Positions 8,105 to 15,007 are shown, counted from the stretch's first letter. The stretch is 15,550 nt of DNA from JBGPBY01 sp041481485 (GCA_041481485.1 JBGPBY010000127.1:1-15550), one strand, 5' to 3'. Notes: generated by a model not told the origin, from the sequence alone. A program made the numbers and translations.

Positions 8105-9336
8105 GTGAGTTCCTTCGCCGCTACGGGTACGGATATGGTGAATCTCGAACCCTTACCAAGCTCGCTGGTTGCAGTAACTGCGCCTCGGTGTTTCTCGACA
8201 ATCTGGTGGACCAGTGCCAGTCCCAAACCGGTTCCCTTGTCGCTCGTGGTGAAAAACGGGTCAAAGATCCGGTCCAGATTTTCAGGGGCGATCCCAATTC
8301 CGGAATCGTCAATTGCGATGACGGCCAGACCTTCGGATTCGCCTACCTGAATCGAAAGTGCACCCTGATCCGGCATTGCCTGAAGCGCATTCATCATCAG
8401 ATTGATGAGTGCCTGCCAGAACATCTGGCGATCGCCTTCGACAAGAACGGATTTACGCTCCGGTCTATTTACAGCAACGTTTCGCTGATGGAATACCGGA
8501 TCCATAAAATCCAGGGTTTCGTGAACCAGTTCCACAATATCGAGAGTTTGAAACTCGGGAACCGCGGAGCGGGAAAACGTCAGCATGTTGGTCACGATCG
8601 TGTTCAAGAACTTCACCGACGTCACAATCTGGTCGGACCATTGCCGAAGCCGCTCGTCGTGGGCCAATTCACTCGACAATAGCGAGGCAAACAAATCGAT
8701 GCTGCCAAGCGGGTTGCGAATCTCATGCGCCAGTTCAACAGCCATTTCTCCCATCGCCTGGAGCTTCTGGTCCCGCTGAGTTTTCAGTTCCAGGTCTCTC
8801 AGTCGCGTGATGTCGGTAAATATGACGACCAGGCCGGATTCGCCGTCAGGATTTGCCAGACGAGTTGCCGAAACCATCACATGCCGCTTCGAGTCACCGC
8901 ACTTCACGACGGTCTCGAACTCATCGACGCGGCCTTCAGCGGCAAATGCACGTTCCATCCATCTTCGGAGTTCGGACGAAACCTGCAAATCGCCAATGCT
9001 GCCGGTCAGCTGGTCCTCTTTAATGCCAAGAATTCGTGACGCGTTGGGGTTGCTCACCTGAACGCGCCGGCTCGAATTCAACACAAGCACACCGTTGCCC
9101 AGGCTTTGCAGAATGTTTCGGAGATAATTTCGAACGCGCTCTTTTTCCGCCAGCGTTCGCTGAAGCTCTGAGTTTGTTGTGGCCAATTCCTCGGAAAGGC
9201 GTTTCGCTTCGAGCTGCAGTTCGCGGTAAGAATTTTCGAGTGCGGCCGAGGCTTTACTGAATTCGCTGAAAGCCTGCTGAAGAATCCATGGACTTGCCGT
9301 CGAATGTGCCAAATCCGGGTTGACGTCTTGAATCAT
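8098..9336 (-). CDS. Cytoplasmic PAS histidine kinase (FlgS/FleS-like)
   Basis: This 412-residue sensor kinase has an N-terminal coiled coil (about 25-75), one PAS domain (about 72-180, closing with VIFTDITRLRDLE), a HisKA dimerisation domain with phosphorylatable H204 in ELAHEIRNPLGSI, and an HATPase_c domain with the N box (ALINLMMNALQAM), DDSGIGI, FDPFFTT and GTGLGLALV. No transmembrane segment or signal peptide is visible, so it senses something in the cytoplasm. FlgS of epsilonproteobacteria is also soluble and senses the export apparatus; the same idea is plausible here but is inference. It is the first gene of the flagellar unit, and any promoter should lie in 9337-9610. The ribosome site is weak (AGG about 11 nt upstream). 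Confidence 0.92.
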   Translation of the reverse strand: MIQDVNPDLAHSTASPWILQQAFSEFSKASAALENSYRELQLEAKRLSEELATTNSELQRTLAEKERVRNYLRNILQSLGNGVLVLNSSRRVQVSNPNASRILGIKEDQLTGSIGDLQVSSELRRWMERAFAAEGRVDEFETVVKCGDSKRHVMVSATRLANPDGESGLVVIFTDITRLRDLELKTQRDQKLQAMGEMAVELAHEIRNPLGSIDLFASLLSSELAHDERLRQWSDQIVTSVKFLNTIVTNMLTFSRSAVPEFQTLDIVELVHETLDFMDPVFHQRNVAVNRPERKSVLVEGDRQMFWQALINLMMNALQAMPDQGALSIQVGESEGLAVIAIDDSGIGIAPENLDRIFDPFFTTSDKGTGLGLALVHQIVEKHRGAVTATSELGKGSRFTISVPVAAKELTC

Positions 9337-9611
9337 AGTTTCTGAAACCTGTCGTACGGGCGGCGAAAGAATGGCACATGGGCTTCCAAACCCGAGTTAC
9401 CACTCAAACCTCTGCAGTCTTTGGTGTTGCAGACTATAGGAGCGTTTCCGTCTCGCGAGATTTCCGTTTCCAGCGTCAAAAAAACCGGAGGCCTCGTCAA
9501 TATTGAAGCGCCTCACCGGGTGCGCGGCGCCCGCAAATTGCTCTATTTGCAATCCAGTTGGGCCGAAATTCTACGATTTCAGTTTGGCGCTAAACGTGTA
9601 GAGGGCGTCGC
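9337..9611. other. Divergent intergenic region between the flagellar unit and a lipoprotein gene
   Basis: These 275 nt must hold the promoter of the kinase-led flagellar unit (leftwards) and of the lipoprotein gene (rightwards). I see no convincing -35/-10 pair on either strand and no proper -24/-12 element. A TGGCAC at 9372-9377 on the plus strand is followed by TTCC at the wrong spacing. A short GTTTC-T-GAAAC palindrome (9338-9348) sits just upstream of the kinase start. Confidence 0.35.
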
Positions 9612-10091
9612 ATGACAAAACTCAAATCCGCATCATCCGTTCCCGGTTTTCACGTGTTTCCCATGGTGCTGATTCTCTCGGCAGGCAGCTTTTTCACCGG
9701 TTGCAGTTCACAGTCGGCAAATTCTGCCGACCTGTCCTATAAAAGGTTTTTGTCGATCAGCGGCGTACAGTCCTACTACTACAAGGAACCGGGAACTAAG
9801 GAAAGTTATCCTCTGGTGAAAGGATCACTCTCCAATCTCGGACCGGAGTCCCTTGGCGTAGTGGAATTCACACTTCGATACAAAGACAACCTCAATCGCG
9901 AGATCTACCAGGAGCAGGCATATCCGGTGTACGTGAGCCGCTTCGCGGGAACGTCATCCACGGATCCTCTGACTCCCGGACAGAAACTGAAGTTCGCATT
10001 CCGCTGCTATAAGTGTCCGCATACGTGGGAGGCCGGCCGGATCGACATCGAAATTACAAAGACCGCGCTTTTGGAGAAGAAGAGTTCGTAG
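9612..10091 (+). CDS. Small putative lipoprotein, function unknown
   Basis: The 159-residue product has a lipoprotein signal: basic start, hydrophobic stretch (about 14-28, FPMVLILSAGSFF) and a lipobox FFTGC with C31 as the likely acylated Cys, followed by a Ser/Asn-rich linker. The mature part contains GSLSNLGPESLGVVEFTLRYKD, a pattern seen in FxLYD-type beta-sandwich domains that describe 'residual plus derivative' secreted proteins, and ends with a C132-x-x-C135 pair in RCYKCPHTWE. Role is unknown. The ATG has GAGGG 8-10 nt upstream. It converges with the TetR gene (16 nt between the stops) and no clear terminator separates them. Confidence 0.75.
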   Translation: MTKLKSASSVPGFHVFPMVLILSAGSFFTGCSSQSANSADLSYKRFLSISGVQSYYYKEPGTKESYPLVKGSLSNLGPESLGVVEFTLRYKDNLNREIYQEQAYPVYVSRFAGTSSTDPLTPGQKLKFAFRCYKCPHTWEAGRIDIEITKTALLEKKSS

Positions 10092-10107
10092 CGGAGGAAT
10101 TTCCCGA

Positions 10108-10815
10108 TCACGCTCCGAACAGGGCTTCCTTCACCAGATCGTCCGCGCTGCGCACAAACCCCCGCACCTGCGGTAGCATCAACGCGACGTTGAACGAAAC
10201 CAGAATCCGTTCCAGAAGAGCAACCAGAGCATAGGTGGCCCGTTGCTTCGGACTCTTGTCCAAAAGCCACCACAGAATTACCGAAAGATGGAGCAGATAG
10301 AGAAGACGACCCAGAGAATCTGAAACGCCCGCTGCCGGCGCGTCCGATGCCCCAGAAACGACATGGAGGAAAACGTTTTCGACCCTCTTTCGCGAAAAAG
10401 CAGTATGTGCGGCAAACAGGCCGTTGTCCGGATCCGCCACCAACACGGGTGCCAGGGAAATCAGAGTCTTTCGGTGCGGACCCAGCACGTCAAGACATAT
10501 CTTCATCGCCATTGCAAATCGGTTGCGCCACTTCCCTGCTGCCATTTCGTCCGCTCTCGCGGCGTACTTCGCCGACAATTCATCGTAAAATGCGAGCACC
10601 ACGGCCTGCTTGCTGGGAAAGTACTTGTACAGTAGGCCGGCGCTGACTCCGACGGTGCCGGCGACCTCACGAAGTGTTGCAGCCTCGTACCCTCGACTCG
10701 CAATTAGATCGATCGCGGCTTCGTACAACCGTCGACGAGCTTCAACACCCTGCGGCGTCGTCCCTTCCGGACGCCCCCGCCGCTTCATGCCTGGATTGAC
10801 TTTTTTCGTGAACAT
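10108..10815 (-). CDS. TetR/AcrR family transcriptional regulator
   Basis: This 235-residue protein has a TetR N-terminal DNA-binding domain: helix 1 at about 25-40 (ARRRLYEAAIDLIASRGYE), the helix-turn-helix at about 46-66 (TLREVAGTVGVSAGLLYKYF) and then PSKQAVVLAFYDEL. The C-terminal ligand-binding part is helical, hydrophobic and not recognisable to a ligand class. The first ATG is at 10815; a second at 10788 (MKRRGRPEGTT) would begin with the Arg-rich arm usual in this family. The 10815 ATG is embedded in a palindrome that may be its own operator. It is divergent from the DCC-family gene and probably represses it and itself. Confidence 0.9.
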   Translation of the reverse strand: MFTKKVNPGMKRRGRPEGTTPQGVEARRRLYEAAIDLIASRGYEAATLREVAGTVGVSAGLLYKYFPSKQAVVLAFYDELSAKYAARADEMAAGKWRNRFAMAMKICLDVLGPHRKTLISLAPVLVADPDNGLFAAHTAFSRKRVENVFLHVVSGASDAPAAGVSDSLGRLLYLLHLSVILWWLLDKSPKQRATYALVALLERILVSFNVALMLPQVRGFVRSADDLVKEALFGA

Positions 10816-10821
10816 GTTTAC
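10808..10821. promoter_or_regulatory. Candidate TetR operator palindrome
   Basis: GTGAACATGTTTAC is a 14-bp imperfect palindrome (6 of 7 base pairs symmetric). It lies over the annotated TetR start codon and 11 nt before the GTG of the divergent DUF393 gene. Its size and position suit autoregulation by a TetR dimer, but a single site without a repeat elsewhere is weak evidence. Confidence 0.4.
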
Positions 10822-10832
10822 AAATAATAGAC

Positions 10833-11303
10833 GTGAAATCCCCTGAAGCGCAAGACCCCGCGAGACACCTTGTTATGTACGATGGAGTCTGCGGCCTGTG
10901 CAATCGTCTCAACCAGTTCGTGTTGCCGCGAGACCCCACCGCGGTCTTTTTGTTTGTATCACTGCAGAGTGAGGCTGCCCGGTCCGTGTTGAAGAAATTC
11001 GGGAAAAATCCGGACGATCTCGATACCTTTTACGTGCTCGCGGATTACAAATCCGATGCCCCCCGGCTTTACGACCGATCCAGGGCCGCTTTGTTCGTCC
11101 TCAATAGACTGCAAACGCCATGGAAACTCCTGAAAGTTGCAGAACTTCTCCCGAACTTTGTTCTGGATCTCTTTTACAGGTTACTCGCCCGCAACCGTTA
11201 CCGGATTTTCGGCCGATCCGATCAATGCCTGCTACCCAACGCGGAATACGCGAACCGCTTCATGGAGACTCGCACTCATTCTGACGGCGAACCCCGACTG
11301 TAG
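10833..11303 (+). CDS. DCC-family (DUF393, YuxK-like) thiol-disulfide oxidoreductase homologue
   Basis: The 156-residue protein carries the family signature YDGVCGLCN near its start (Cys20 and Cys23) and a typical DUF393 body: the FVSLQSEAARSVL segment, the DDLDTFYVL segment, and the C-terminal YRLLARNRYRIFGRSDQCLLP. The family is called 'DCC' thioredoxin-like; its physiological role is poorly known. The frame begins with a GTG at 10833 that has no ribosome site; an ATG at 10875, just before the signature, is possible, though it leaves almost no N-terminus. The last codon and stop (CTG-TAG) lie in a CTGTAGG repeat motif that recurs in the window. Divergent TetR suggests local repression. Confidence 0.88.
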   Translation: MKSPEAQDPARHLVMYDGVCGLCNRLNQFVLPRDPTAVFLFVSLQSEAARSVLKKFGKNPDDLDTFYVLADYKSDAPRLYDRSRAALFVLNRLQTPWKLLKVAELLPNFVLDLFYRLLARNRYRIFGRSDQCLLPNAEYANRFMETRTHSDGEPRL

Positions 11304-11499
11304 GCGCGGGCGCAGGCGGTCGCAGAAGGTGTGAATAAATTCGAATTGAGCGACTGTAGAAGCGGTCGGTCCATGAGCGGAGCGAATGCAAACCCGATAG
11401 GGCGCAGCCATCAAGAAATGACTGCCCGCAATTTCAGGGAATGCAGTTTTGCAGATTGTGGGCGGTCATAGACCGCCCCTACAGTTGGGCGCCTACAGC
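11297..11499. repeat. CTGTAGG-bounded repeat block with GGGCGGTC hairpin
   Basis: This block opens with ACTGTAGG (11297-11304), which overlaps the DUF393 stop codon, has a second direct copy ACTGTAGA at 11353-11360, and closes with inverted copies CCTACAGT (11478-11485) and CCTACAG (11492-11498). It contains a perfect 8-bp stem with a 3-nt loop, GGGCGGTC-ATA-GACCGCCC (11460-11478). Similar GC-rich palindromes next to TGTAGG occur as dispersed repeats in many environmental genomes. The hairpin has no T-run, so it is not an obvious terminator, though it could protect the DUF393 mRNA end. Confidence 0.55.
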
Positions 11500-11799
11500 T
11501 TTTCCCTGATGCATTACTATGCCTCCAGTGAACCGCAGAGTGCCACTTTGCGCCCATTAGGCGAACATCCTGGGGTAGCCGTTTTACGTATGTTGTTCAA
11601 AACTATGGGCAATGACTAATGGAACAGATGCTGCATTAGAAGGCCGGTTGCATTTCCGGCGACCCCGCCGGAAGATCCCATACGGCAAAGGCGCGGTCCA
11701 CCTGGGTGAGAATAGCATCAGCAACGGTTGATGCCTTCTCAATGGACCGCGCCATTCTTTTTGTCATCAAATTGCACGGATTGCGATCACACCCCACGA
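11500..11799. other. Gene-poor spacer with strong inverted repeats
   Basis: No convincing protein gene is visible. The stretch holds an 8-bp hairpin TTCCGGCG-ACCC-CGCCGGAA (11654-11673) and an 11-bp perfect inverted repeat, GGCGCGGTCCA at 11690-11700 and TGGACCGCGCC at 11743-11753, separated by 42 nt. No T-run follows either structure on either strand. A 43-codon ORF overlaps both (see its own entry). Confidence 0.5.
11636..11767 (-). CDS. Tiny ORF of unknown status (43 codons)
   Basis: On the minus strand an ATG at 11767 opens 43 codons: MTKRMARSIEKASTVADAIL, then TQVDRAFAVWDLPAG, ending MQPAF and TAA. The first half could form an amphipathic helix with a basic start. It lies downstream of the hsp20 gene in the same direction (32 nt gap), but I find no ribosome site before it, and it spans the inverted repeats, which could explain the open frame by chance. 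I do not recognise it. Confidence 0.2.
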   Translation of the reverse strand: MTKRMARSIEKASTVADAILTQVDRAFAVWDLPAGSPEMQPAF

Positions 11800-12285
11800 T
11801 TAAGCCGCCTGAATTGTGACCTTCCGGGATTTTGCATCCGGGGAAATTGGAGCAGTAATGGTGAGCACACCATGTTTCATGCCCGCTTTGACTTTGTCCG
11901 GGTCGACCTTTTTGGGAAACTCGATACTTCGAAACAGAGCTCCCGATTGAAACTCACTGGTATAGACTTCGCCCTTCTCTTCCCTTTTCTCTGTTCTGGT
12001 TTCTCCTCTGACCAGTAAATCATTTTCGGTGACTTCTATGATCATGTCTTTCGGATCGACGCCTGGAGCCGCAATCTGAATTTCGAACTGATTGTCTTTC
12101 TCTTTCAGCTCCATTGCGGGTTTCCAGATCACTTCACGTTCCGCGGTCAGCCAGTTTTGCAGTTCGTCTCCAATCTTCGAGCCATTGCCGCGGAAAATCT
12201 CATAGGCGCGGTGTGTGATTCTCTCTTCTATCTTTTGAAGCTGGTCCCAAAGGGACTCGGTTTTGCGAATTCTCACTTCGTCCAT
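11800..12285 (-). CDS. Small heat shock protein Hsp20 with N-terminal DUF2934 domain
   Basis: This 161-residue protein joins two modules. Residues about 21-52 (ERITHRAYEIF ... GDELQNWLTAEREV) match the DUF2934 pattern 'RI-x-x-RAYE-x ... DW-x-AE-x-E'. Residues about 58-160 form an alpha-crystallin domain (FEIQIAAPGVDPKD, ENDLLVRGE, and the MKHGVLTITAP end motif). Hsp20 proteins are ATP-independent holdases that bind unfolding proteins. The ATG at 12285 has AGGAG 6 nt upstream (12292-12296). It follows the cysQ-like gene in the same direction with 54 nt between, so they could be co-transcribed. No heat-shock element such as CIRCE is visible upstream. The fusion layout seems familiar from Acidobacteriota-like genomes, which is recollection rather than a search. 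Confidence 0.9.
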   Translation of the reverse strand: MDEVRIRKTESLWDQLQKIEERITHRAYEIFRGNGSKIGDELQNWLTAEREVIWKPAMELKEKDNQFEIQIAAPGVDPKDMIIEVTENDLLVRGETRTEKREEKGEVYTSEFQSGALFRSIEFPKKVDPDKVKAGMKHGVLTITAPISPDAKSRKVTIQAA

Positions 12286-12339
12286 TGGTTTCTCCTGTTC
12301 ATGGTTTTGAGGGCAGCCTTGCCCGGCCGTTCATCCTTG

Positions 12340-13188
12340 TCATGACGACTCTGCATTTGAATCTCCAAAATCATCCGGTGCACCAAGTGCCGCGATGACT
12401 CTGTCGTGCAATAAAGAATTTGTTGCGACAACTCCGTTAAGATTTCGAACATCTTCGACGTCGTACCGAATTGGGGTGCCAGTTTTGTCGGTAATTCGTC
12501 CGCCGGCTTCACGGAGAATTGCCTCGGGACCGCAGGTATCCCAGAGGCAGGTTCCTTTTCCCTGCACATACAGATGCGCCAGGCCTTCACTGAGGAGTCC
12601 CACTTTTAATCCAAGACTGCCAATCTGAATGGTCTTCTGAATTCCAAGCTTTATCCTGAGATTCTCGACGGACGCAGAAAGGTGCGATCGGCTCAACGCC
12701 ATCACGGATTGCGAAAAGTCTTGTTCTTCTGAAACCTGAAGACGGCCGAATACACCGTGATGACGCAGGTACGCCCCGCTTCCCGCTGCGGCGTAATACA
12801 TCTTTCCCGAGTTGGGTTGAAAAACTACCCCGAGGCGGGCCTGTCCCTCAATGGCCAATCCAATCATCACGGCGAATTCGGTTCGATGCTCGACAAATTC
12901 CCTTGTTCCATCCATGGGATCGATCATCCAGACTCGCTCTGCATTGAGACGACTGTAGTCATCCTGCTCTTCCTCGCTGAGAATGGCATCCTCGGGAAAA
13001 CAGGAATGGAGTTCATTCACTAGGAAGCGGCTCGCCGCACGATCTGCTGCAGTGACGGGATTGTTCTTACCTTTCCATTCCACTTCAATAGCCGGTGAAA
13101 AGTATTCCAGCAGAATGTTTCCGGCACGTTCGGCAAGGGTGACCGCAGCTTCAAGTTCCCGATTCAGCGGAGACGGCAAGACTTTCAC
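12340..13188 (-). CDS. cysQ: CysQ-like 3'(2'),5'-bisphosphate nucleotidase (inositol monophosphatase superfamily)
   Basis: The Mg-dependent, Li-sensitive phosphatase fold is shown by SEEEQDD (Glu metal ligands), the core DPMDGTREFVE motif and WDTCGPEAILREAGG near the end. From the GTG chosen here these are residues about 71, 90 and 216. The DG-T-R/K-EF form of motif 2 is typical of CysQ, which removes the 3'-phosphate of PAP, the by-product of PAPS use; inositol-phosphate activity is the alternative. The frame extends to an ATG at 13254, but that would overlap the divergent kinase gene by 33 nt and add non-conserved residues, so the GTG at 13188 is preferred (282 residues; family usually 245-275). 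Only 33 nt separate it from the divergent kinase gene. Confidence 0.85.
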   Translation of the reverse strand: MKVLPSPLNRELEAAVTLAERAGNILLEYFSPAIEVEWKGKNNPVTAADRAASRFLVNELHSCFPEDAILSEEEQDDYSRLNAERVWMIDPMDGTREFVEHRTEFAVMIGLAIEGQARLGVVFQPNSGKMYYAAAGSGAYLRHHGVFGRLQVSEEQDFSQSVMALSRSHLSASVENLRIKLGIQKTIQIGSLGLKVGLLSEGLAHLYVQGKGTCLWDTCGPEAILREAGGRITDKTGTPIRYDVEDVRNLNGVVATNSLLHDRVIAALGAPDDFGDSNAESS

Positions 13189-13221
13189 CTTTCTGGAACG
13201 CGTCGTGCACAAAGGATTTCC

Positions 13222-14307
13222 ATGAGCCGCGCTATCGATACATCCGAACTGCAACGTTACCTGAAATCCCTGGCAGGATCATCCGCCCGCATTGTGAATC
13301 AGGTTCCCCTGGGCAAATCCGGCAATCAGGATCTAAAGGAATACGGCTATGGAACTCCCGTCCTTATTGAGTATGAAGCGGATGGGAAGCACCGCAAAGC
13401 GGTACTGCATACCATCAAACCGGGCCCGTTCGGTCACGAGGACATGTCCGACCGTGCACAGAGTCTCCTTTGGGAACATGGGGCATTCAATCGGCTTCCA
13501 AGGCACGTGAAGTCTATTGACGTTGGCGCGATCCGCCAAAACCGAACAGCAGTATCTCTCGGGGATGCCGAAGAATTTTTTTCGCTGACCGAGTACGGTG
13601 AAGGTTCGCCATATGCGGAAGATCTCGAACGGATTCGGGACACGGGAAAATGCAGCGAATTGGACCTGCGGCGTGCGGAAACGTTGTGCGATTATCTGGC
13701 CGGTATCCATCGCGAGCCTGGAAACGCCGCCGGACTATATGTCCGTCGAATTCGCGAACTGGTGGGCCACTCCGAATGCATCATGGGGCTGGTGGACAGC
13801 TACCCGGAAATGGGAGGCCTTTGGCAACGCCAGTTACAGGATATTGAAAGGCTCTGCATTGACTGGCGCTGGAAGTTGAAAAGCCGAGTTCACCGGCTGC
13901 GGCAGGTTCACGGCGATTTTCATCCCTGGAATGTTCTTTTTGATGACGAAATTGATTTTTGCCTGTTGGATCGATCCCGAGGAGAATGGGGTGATCCCGC
14001 AGACGACGTCACCTGTCTGACAATGAACTTTATATTCTTTTCACTTCAACGTTCGGGGCGACTTGAAGGTGTATTCAGCGATCTCTTTCATGCATTCTGG
14101 AAACGCTATCTCGACAAAACCGGCGATACCGAAATGCTCGAGGTTGCGGCGCCCTTCTTTGTCTTTCGCGGGCTGGTGATGGCTCATCCGGTCTGGTATC
14201 CGCATCTCAACGATGATGTACGCAAGAAACTCTTTAGTTTCATGAATGCGGTTTTGAATTCTTCGGCATTCGAGCCCTTGAAGGTGAACCAATACTTTGC
14301 ATCCTGA
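13222..14307 (+). CDS. APH/choline-kinase-like phosphotransferase, substrate unknown
   Basis: This 361-residue protein has the catalytic block of the aminoglycoside phosphotransferase/protein-kinase-like fold: VHGDFHPWNVLF (catalytic D232, Mg ligand N237) followed by the second metal Asp in CLLDRS (D250) and WGDPADDV. The N-terminal nucleotide lobe has KAVLHTIKPG, where the Lys/Ile strand replaces the usual 'V-x-K' motif, and a Gly-rich loop is not obvious. Fused APH-ATPase proteins exist in which the partner is a P-loop domain; here an APS-kinase-like P-loop gene overlaps the 3' end by 11 nt as a separate gene. ATG at 13222 has AAAGGA about 5-6 nt upstream. Resistance function is not implied: the family also phosphorylates sugars, lipids and small metabolites. 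Confidence 0.85.
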   Translation: MSRAIDTSELQRYLKSLAGSSARIVNQVPLGKSGNQDLKEYGYGTPVLIEYEADGKHRKAVLHTIKPGPFGHEDMSDRAQSLLWEHGAFNRLPRHVKSIDVGAIRQNRTAVSLGDAEEFFSLTEYGEGSPYAEDLERIRDTGKCSELDLRRAETLCDYLAGIHREPGNAAGLYVRRIRELVGHSECIMGLVDSYPEMGGLWQRQLQDIERLCIDWRWKLKSRVHRLRQVHGDFHPWNVLFDDEIDFCLLDRSRGEWGDPADDVTCLTMNFIFFSLQRSGRLEGVFSDLFHAFWKRYLDKTGDTEMLEVAAPFFVFRGLVMAHPVWYPHLNDDVRKKLFSFMNAVLNSSAFEPLKVNQYFAS

Positions 14308-14839
14308 TATTGAGTCCGGATTTGCAGTCTGGCTTACAGGCCTGCCGGCATCTGGAAAATCTGCAGTCACTGCCGAACTCACGCGGCAACTTCGCCTGGC
14401 TGGAGTCCGCGTAGCCGTTCTGGAATCCGATGCAATGCGTCTGCAATTCCCGGCTCCAACCTACGATGCCAGAGATCGTGAGTATTTCTACAGCGCACTC
14501 GCGTTCATCGGCAGCGTTCTGGTCCAGAGCGGAATCCATGTAGTGTTCGACGCGACCGCAAACCGGCGTAGCTTCCGAGATCGAGCGCGGCTCCAGATTG
14601 GAAACTTTCTGGAGGTCTATGTCGATACTCCACTGGAAGTGTGTATGCGCCGCGACCCGAAGGGTATTTATCGAAAAGGAAAGGCAGGAGAACTTCACGA
14701 AGTCCCGGGACTTCAGGTCGAATATGAACCGCCGCTCCACCCTGACCTTGTCATTCATGGAGACCTGGAAGATCCGGAGACTGCAGCGAATCGAATCATT
14801 GGCCTTCTGAGGACTCGCCAATTCCTGCCGCCACTGTAG
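14297..14839 (+). CDS. Divergent adenylylsulfate (APS) kinase-like P-loop kinase
   Basis: This 180-residue product starts at TTG (14297), overlapping the upstream kinase gene by 11 nt, and has Walker A GLPASGKS (15-22) and the APS-kinase-type end VDTPLEVCMRRDPKGIYRK (109-127), then AGELHEVPGLQVEYEPPLHPDLVI, which follows the CysC pattern closely. APS kinase makes PAPS from APS and ATP. Two places differ from canonical CysC: the LDGDN-x-R segment reads LESDAMR, and the FISPYR loop is replaced by FDATANRRSFRDR, so sulfate-substrate specificity is doubtful. No cysD/cysN sulfurylase is in the window. The last codon and TAG stop lie inside a large palindromic repeat, but the protein length is normal, so it is not truncated. 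Confidence 0.85.
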   Translation: MHPDIESGFAVWLTGLPASGKSAVTAELTRQLRLAGVRVAVLESDAMRLQFPAPTYDARDREYFYSALAFIGSVLVQSGIHVVFDATANRRSFRDRARLQIGNFLEVYVDTPLEVCMRRDPKGIYRKGKAGELHEVPGLQVEYEPPLHPDLVIHGDLEDPETAANRIIGLLRTRQFLPPL

Positions 14840-15007
14840 GGGTTCGGGCTATTAAGAAATCCCTCTCCCAACGGGAGAGGGCGGCCGAAGGCCGGGTGAG
14901 GGGTACCTCAAGTAAATATTGTTACGTGCGGTACCCCTCACCGGCCGCTACGCGGCCCCCTCTCCCGTTGGGAGAGGGCTTTTCTTGATAGCCCGACCCT
15001 ACAGTGG
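14831..15007. repeat. 177-bp nested palindromic repeat element
   Basis: Outer ends CCACTGTAGGG (14831-14841) and CCCTACAGTGG (14997-15007) are perfect inverted copies. The arms (about 14831-14906 and 14931-15007) are mostly complementary, meeting in a GGTACC/GGTACCCC centre around a short 24-nt unpaired loop. Each arm contains its own perfect 9-bp hairpin: CCCTCTCCC-AAC-GGGAGAGGG at 14861-14881 and CCCTCTCCC-GTT-GGGAGAGGG at 14958-14978. A CGGCCG...GGTGAGGGG module sits next to each. It has no room for a transposase, so it is a MITE/REP-like non-autonomous element. It lies between convergent genes and could end transcription, but has no T-run. Confidence 0.85.

Noticed and set aside
9372..9387. 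Sigma54-like TGGCAC element on the plus strand
   Set aside because: The -12 half is TTCC at one nucleotide too wide a spacing, and it points away from the flagellar genes.
9421..9615. 64-codon plus-strand ORF ending in ATGA overlap with the lipoprotein gene
   Set aside because: No ribosome site or coding character; it fills the region where promoters must lie.
11460..11478. Rho-independent terminator for the DUF393 gene
   Set aside because: The stem is strong but followed by CTACAGTTGG, not a T-run, and it lies over 150 nt past the stop.
13222..14307. Aminoglycoside resistance determinant
   Set aside because: Only the generic APH-fold motifs are present and the context is metabolic, so a resistance function is not supported.
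14240..14821. 193-codon minus-strand ORF
   Set aside because: It is antisense to the APS-kinase-like gene, whose plus-strand frame has clear Walker A and CysC motifs.
14861..14978. CRISPR-like repeated CCCTCTCCC/GGGAGAGGG units
   Set aside because: There are only two copies, arranged as inverted arms of one palindrome, with no spacers.
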